A stretch of 64,000 nt of DNA from Fasciolopsis buskii (lineage: Eukaryota; Platyhelminthes; Trematoda; Plagiorchiida; Fasciolidae), in the NCBI GenBank assembly GCA_008360955.1, contig LUCM01007732.1, forward strand, positions 21,009 to 85,008, written 5' to 3'. Below are positions 59,001 to 64,000 of the stretch, in pieces (position 1 is the first letter of the stretch; every line of letters starts with the position of its first letter). The notes beneath the pieces are model-generated. The model did not search any database and was not told where the DNA came from. It saw nothing but the letters and a program-made list of their open reading frames with translations. The position numbers and the translations under genes are program-made.

Positions 59001-61898
59001 CCTAGTGGTAACAAGTTAGCAAAAAATCGGTAGCCTCTAGTCCCAGTCATCATTCTCTTCAACAAAAGCCGTCAGCATACTGATGAATGTACACTCCACA
59101 AGGCTATCACTCTACGAATGTTATAATGGGATGTGAGTTTCTTCAGCCCCAAGAGACCGAAAAACTTCGGAGAAAAATATGATTTTAAAAATACAGTCGC
59201 AGACCCAGATTTTCATCCCGGTGTCGGCGACCGCACGTGAGTCGATGGCTCTTACAAAACGGCCCGAGGCCACTTCATGAAACAGCCAAGCAGTACGAAT
59301 AAGTACCTACTGCCTTCGAATGCTCCAGGTAATTTACAGTGATATCTAACCTCACCATCTCGTTGGAAAGCCAACGGAGAATGGTGGCAAGGGTGACTGA
59401 CGCCAGTCTGCTGTATCCTTGAAGTTACCGCATATTTCACAACTTCTGCAGAAAGCGGATACATCCCACTCCAGATAAAACTACCGAAATCGTCAATTCT
59501 TGTCATGTTCCAGCTCGTCAACACGCGCATAACCTGATTTGGCTTTTGCCATTGATCAAAGAACAAAGAATCAATTGCACTTAACTTTGACGGTGTTTTC
59601 ACTTATAATACCAATACGTACGTGGACAACCTCATTCTCTCCGTCCGACTCCTACCTTAGAGATCATACCCACTGAAAGTATACGTGGTTAGTACTCATA
59701 AGACCTTATTCTCGATCACTATTTTACATTGCTTACCATGGTGGCCAAGTCATGACATGTGCTCGCGATTCTTTTACCCACATCTCATTGATCTCAGATT
59801 TGCTACCAATCTCTTTACTAAATGGTACAGCAACAGATACTCTTAAAACACTAAAATAATTTGCAATTTTATTTTCAAAATGCGTTTTCTAATCCCGATG
59901 CCGTGAGGCTAACAAAACCATCTGTTATGGCAAGTAACCACAATCAATACTCTCATTTATATCTCAGCTCTGATCAGTCTACATCATAGTACCTGCACGC
60001 TTTTGTCGTAATTGTTCTGTGTTCGGAACTGGAAATTTTCAAACATTCGCTGAAGCAAACGGTTAATCTATCTGCCTTGACTGGATTACACTTTGTGCGT
60101 TTGAGCTAATTGGCTCCCGAGGCCCGATGTATTGATTTGATGGCATTCATAGCTTTTCCCGAAATTCGCCGAAAATAGACTTGCAATAACCTAACTAAAT
60201 TTGACTCATTAATACAGAAATGTAGTTGATTAAAACGAACGACAAAATTTATCACTCTGTATTACCAAATGCAATGCTGTTTTTTGGGATTGGGCGAACG
60301 TCTGAATAACAGTTTAGAGCACCGATGCCATGGTAAACAAAAAGAAGAGGAGGATGTCTGCTTTTGTTCCGTTCCCCAGAGCCTCTGTCCACTCTATCTC
60401 CCGGCCGCTATCGACCTGTTCTCACTGACTCTTAGGGGAAAGAGTTAAGGTGACCAAAGATAAAACATCTATTTATTAATCAAAGTCATCGTTGATATTA
60501 GTTTTCCATGATTGCCATTCATTGGTTTTTCAGTTTATCGACTGGCATAATCGGCACAGTGTCATCGGAGTTGTGTTGACCGATGAGCCATCCATCTAAG
60601 AAACTCTGTGACTTGGACTTAGGCCTATTTTCCGGGTATTTATTTATTTCGTCCGTTTAGATTGGAGTTTACCAATCTAGCAGACCATAATTTGGGTTCT
60701 GGCACAGGCATAGCATCACGTGGGCAAGTATGAGTAGACGACTGAGGCCGTGTCCCGTAATCATCGGCGCCGACGGTTTTCGTAACTCGTATCTAACCCA
60801 GTTTGGATCAGATCAGGGAATCCTTTGCATCCTGTGAAAATGCTTGTCAATTTTACTACTTGTCATTAGTGTACGACGAACACAATCGGACGGAAACAAT
60901 TTTGCTGTGTTGTCGTCCAGTTAAACAGATCGAACATCGCTGCTGCTGTTGCAAAATCAGGGGTAGGGGCTCATTTGAATCCGGGGACCTGATCCCCGTT
61001 CAGAACTGTCAGTTGGTACCACATGCGGGCTGAATGGAATCGCTAAGGTGTCCGCCAGTGTGCTAAACCCTTCGTGCACGAAGAGGCAAAGTAGCATCCC
61101 CGAAATTTGCAATCCCGCGATGACCTCTCAAACGGTACGTGAAATTCTAGTTTATTCATTTATTACTCAGGTTTGAAAAACTTAAACCGTTTCGATCTTT
61201 TCATTATCGAGAAATTCTTACAAACGAAACCTGGTGGCCAGCTACGCAAAGGTAAACTAGATTCGGTGTATATATATCATCTGAAAGGAATGTGTTGGAC
61301 AGACTTTTCTATGTTTGATTGACTGTCCTTCGGACGCCACCTTTCACGCACAAACTTCAGATAATCCAGTCAACTTTTCGGTTCCGAAGCACCAGACTCT
61401 AGTTCAGCTCTCATCAGAGCTCATCAGTGCTACATATTCTTCATCGCACACCAGCGTTCTAAATCGGGCTTTCCAATTGAAAGGCATGTGCCATCAGTAT
61501 AGCACTGTCTCTCGTCCAAGTCAGTTAGGATTACCGGGTAAAGTTGACTCAAATGTCATCCGCAATATATATATATGTATTGTAAAGTTCATCCTATCTA
61601 CCTTAAATGTCCCACTATCCACATCCACATTCCCGATTTTCAGTCGTAATTTGTGGCCTCTCTCGGTCTGCAAATCCTGATGTTGAGGTGTCTTGTTTTC
61701 CCCCTTTCAACCGGCAGTAGCTTACTTCATTACAGGCAAATTTATCACTTCTAAAACAATTGTTGTCCGGAGAAGCAGTTTTTAACTGAATGATATCCGA
61801 AGTTATTGAGTGAAATTCGCATATTAGCAGAACAGCTAAGAATACTTAATAAGCCAGTGCAAACCGTATTTTTTTTTACTGTGTGTGCCATCGTGAAG
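56100..61898. other. Spacer or intron with unassigned sequence
   Basis: A long stretch without an assignable gene. Bases 58005-58286 are open on both strands. A 116-codon minus-strand frame lies at 59252-59602. Bases 58600-59020 are comparatively GC-rich and may include a solo LTR-like segment. An acceptor-like TTGGTTTTTCAG at 60534 leads into 22 codons and a stop (F-I-D-W-H-N-R-H-S...) without a nearby poly(A) signal. Bases 61412-61500 resemble 21615-21690 (a GAGCTCATCA... AAGGCnTGTGC block), indicating another dispersed repeat. Confidence 0.4.
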
Positions 61899-62207
61899 CC
61901 CCACCAGGATACACGGAGAAGTAGCAAACATTTAATGGATGAATACAACTTGTATTGGTCAGAAGTTTCACAAAGCACGAATGCTTCACATCTACTTTTA
62001 CACGTTCTTGACGAGATTCAACCCAACTTCGATGCCTTAGATTACCAAGCCCTGTTAGTGTTTAACAACCGTATAACGAATGAGGGGATTACTGAAGTTA
62101 CGATTTACCCCAGTACACCAATTATTCGAGCAAATGGTCATGTGATCCTGGCACCAGAATCTCATTTCGAATTGCTAACATTGTGCTTGCATGGGGATTC
62201 TATTTAG
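61899..62207 (+). CDS. Terminal exon of an unidentified protein-coding gene
   Basis: A long pyrimidine tract (TATTTTTTTTTACTGTGTGTGCC) ends in the acceptor GTGAAG at 61898. Then 102 codons follow to TAG at 62205-62207, with AATAAA 57 bases later. The product reads PHQDTRRSSKHLMDEYNLYW, a helical L-L-L-H-V-L-D-E-I-Q-P-N-F-D-A-L-D-Y segment, then a beta-like ITEVTIYPSTPIIRANGHVI and E-S-H-F-E-L-L-T-L-C-L at the end. It looks like the folded C-terminus of a conserved protein, but I could not name the family. The open frame extends 31 codons further upstream through the pyrimidine tract, which is taken as intron. Upstream exons were not identified. Confidence 0.5.
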   Translation, partial: PHQDTRRSSKHLMDEYNLYWSEVSQSTNASHLLLHVLDEIQPNFDALDYQALLVFNNRITNEGITEVTIYPSTPIIRANGHVILAPESHFELLTLCLHGDSI

Positions 62208-62263
62208 AACTCACAACATTCATTTATGAGCAGTTTTTAATGGTTAGCCGACAGTGACTTTCA

Positions 62264-62269
62264 AATAAA
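62264..62269 (+). terminator. Poly(A) signal AATAAA
   Basis: AATAAA lies 57 bases after the stop at 62207, followed by the T/G-rich TTTTTGTTTCATCTTGT. This supports 61899-62207 as a true 3'-terminal exon. Confidence 0.6.
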
Positions 62270-62459
62270 TTTTTGTTTCATCTTGTAAGTAGTATCACAT
62301 ATAGATGTGGGAAGAAAATTTCGAATTAAGCAAACAACAGGTTTTAAGATGATCCGAACAAATGTATGACCAGGACTCCCGAGTTCGATCATCGATAGTT
62401 CTCTACAGTCTGATATTAGTTTTACCCAAAAATAGCTGTCGTGAATCATAAGCAAACTG

Positions 62460-62486
62460 AACACACACACACACACATACACACAC
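62460..62486. repeat. (AC)n microsatellite
   Basis: An AC run with one T interruption, the longest dinucleotide AC tract in the window. Confidence 0.93.
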
Positions 62487-62539
62487 ACGCAACCACACTC
62501 CCCAAGCCAATCAAAGGAGATTCTGGTGGGAAAATCCAT

Positions 62540-64000
62540 ACCAGAATGTACAGGCATAGCAATGATTAAACAGAAAAGTATTGTGCACGTACACCTGATG
62601 AGCGGCAATGATCGTGAAACCTACCACACTTTTGCTTCGTTATTCATGCACTATACTTGTAGCAAGGAAAATCATGTTATTAACTGAAGAATTCTCTACA
62701 CCGTTGGTCTAGTTATTCTTTTCAGTGAAGTGAAAACGAAACAGGCAACTTACCACTTTTTTGGTCAAATCTGCCTGATTTCATTGTGAACGCGGAAATT
62801 TGAATTGGTCACTGTTTGCTACGCAGAACTAAGCAGTTTGAGTAACTAAAAATAGCGACGAGAAACTATTTTTTACCTGCCTGCATGCCAAATCACTACT
62901 TGATTTCCGAATAAACCGACAATAGTTGAGATCTATATTCACAATGCCTATCATGGGGAACGAAATTTTTGTGTGAAACGAATTCTCCCATACGTGATGT
63001 TTTGCATGCCATATTTGCTAATGGAAACAGTTGTCTTGGATACTAGAATAATTTCGTCCAACAATCCGTTTGAAACTCATTATCTGGAGGTGGGTAGGAA
63101 TGAGGAGACAGATTCGAAACCAGTAACCCCCGTCTGTTGTCTGTTACCTCGGAATTATTCACGGAGTATTGCAATTTTCTGTCTGTGACTAGTCCAATTC
63201 TCAAACTCGTTGCACGTCACAAGAGCCAGATGTTATGCGGACAAAACAATTAAAAGAAAGTATTGCTTACTAAGTGTGAATTGCAAAACGTACAATCAAA
63301 TTCCTGAAGGGTTACGGAAGGGAAAGAGGCTAACGTTAACACGTACTATGTCGGCGTTGGAAAAATTTCGATACAAGATAAGAAAACGTGAGAGCATAAT
63401 CGCCATTGGTTTTCCACTAAACACGGCCAAATAGGTCTCAATTAAAAAGTTAGCGGATTTCGTACAGCACACATAAAGACGAGTCATATTTATGTAAGCA
63501 AATATAGGCATGAGAGTATGATGACATTATATCTAATAATAAGTGAACACAACAGCCACCATCGGCCCAAAACAAAACAGGAAAATAATGTCGATGGATG
63601 AAAACAACCGACAAAGGCATCTACGAACCGTCTCATTATATTTATTGTGTCTGACAATAAATAAAAACGATTTAAGACGGACCAATCAACAATTAGTTCA
63701 CCAATAGATTTCGAGAGCTGTTTTACAATAACCGGTCGGTTTTGACCGTATTAATTCTGGCGCGTATCAGCACGAGATCGAGCTCTCTCCAAAACTAGGT
63801 GTGCAAGATTTGAACGCCTGCTACATAATTTAGCACCTTCGTTGACTTGTAGAACTTATTGCTATCATTGTTAAAATATGCTTGGTTCTCATAAATCATG
63901 CTGTAGATGAAACATGCAGAAATTGGAAAGCATTCTAACATGATTGGGACTTCAAGAGACCGTCTATGTTACAAACAAAGCAGACGTGGTAAACACTGAC
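62540..64000. other. Right-hand flank, no recognised gene
   Basis: An R-family-like remnant may lie at about 62600-62670 (GAGCGGCAATGATCGTGAAACC...GCACTATACTTGTAGCAAGGAAAA). The rest, including short open frames near 62973-63188 and 63210-63434, has no family resemblance or splice context that I can defend. Confidence 0.4.

Noticed and set aside
59252..59602. Minus-strand open frame of 116 codons
   Set aside because: Composition is somewhat protein-like, but there is no recognisable domain, splice context or second copy in the window.
60535..60600. Short reading frame F-I-D-W-H-N-R-H-S after a TTTTTCAG acceptor
   Set aside because: Only 22 codons, no poly(A) signal nearby and no partner exon.
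1..64000. Prokaryotic-type systems (operons, CRISPR arrays, phage or defence islands)
   Set aside because: No long intact bacterial-style genes or regularly spaced repeats; the introns and retroelements show that this is animal nuclear DNA.

Overview
The window looks like nuclear DNA of a flatworm, most likely a digenean trematode. This is an inference from several signs: moderately AT-rich sequence, short exons separated by multi-kilobase introns with GT/AG borders, many dispersed tRNA-derived SINE-like copies, and degenerate non-LTR and Penelope-like retroelements. Nothing here is prokaryotic: there are no operons, CRISPR arrays or rRNA genes.

Two genes can be identified and reconstructed from splice-compatible exons, both on the + strand. 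(1) The 3' part of VPS52, a subunit of the GARP/EARP endosome-to-Golgi tethering complexes, runs from the left edge to about 16.3 kb (exons 242-467, 5587-5705 and probably 16144-16320). (2) A complete TPRG1/TPRG1L-family gene (hSac2-domain protein) lies at 20044-41675. It has five exons and predicts 263 residues, close to the vertebrate length. Every junction keeps the frame, and conserved blocks (D-H-W-N-N-E, W-N-P...P-Y-A-T, the C-terminal L-G-F/Y block) fall in the expected order.

The right third is less clear. Two probable terminal exons carry a stop followed about 55-60 bases later by AATAAA: one ends at 52077 (upstream exon 50138-50403, perhaps also 46739-46771) and one ends at 62207. 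I could not name either gene. A 138-codon antisense reading frame (51460-51876) sits inside the last inferred intron of the first of them.

Repeats fill the introns and spacers. They include two colinear diverged copies of a CR1-like non-LTR element (about 1.56-3.56 kb and 24.5-26.1 kb, minus sense), an RTE-like LINE 3' end (about 3.65-4.49 kb) ending in a short GAT-type tail, and a degenerate Penelope-like element with RT followed by a GIY-YIG-type endonuclease (about 44.1-45.24 kb, minus sense). There are also two tRNA-derived SINE-like families and two further dispersed families. One of these has a 321-base stretch that is perfectly identical between 28072-28392 and 43124-43444. Microsatellites and degenerate tetranucleotide tracts are scattered throughout.

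VPS52 and TPRG1L share no obvious common regulation and are simply neighbours. I found no novel multi-gene system. The points most worth checking are the invertebrate TPRG1L gene, the perfect 321-base duplicate, the unassigned terminal exons and the antisense intronic reading frame.
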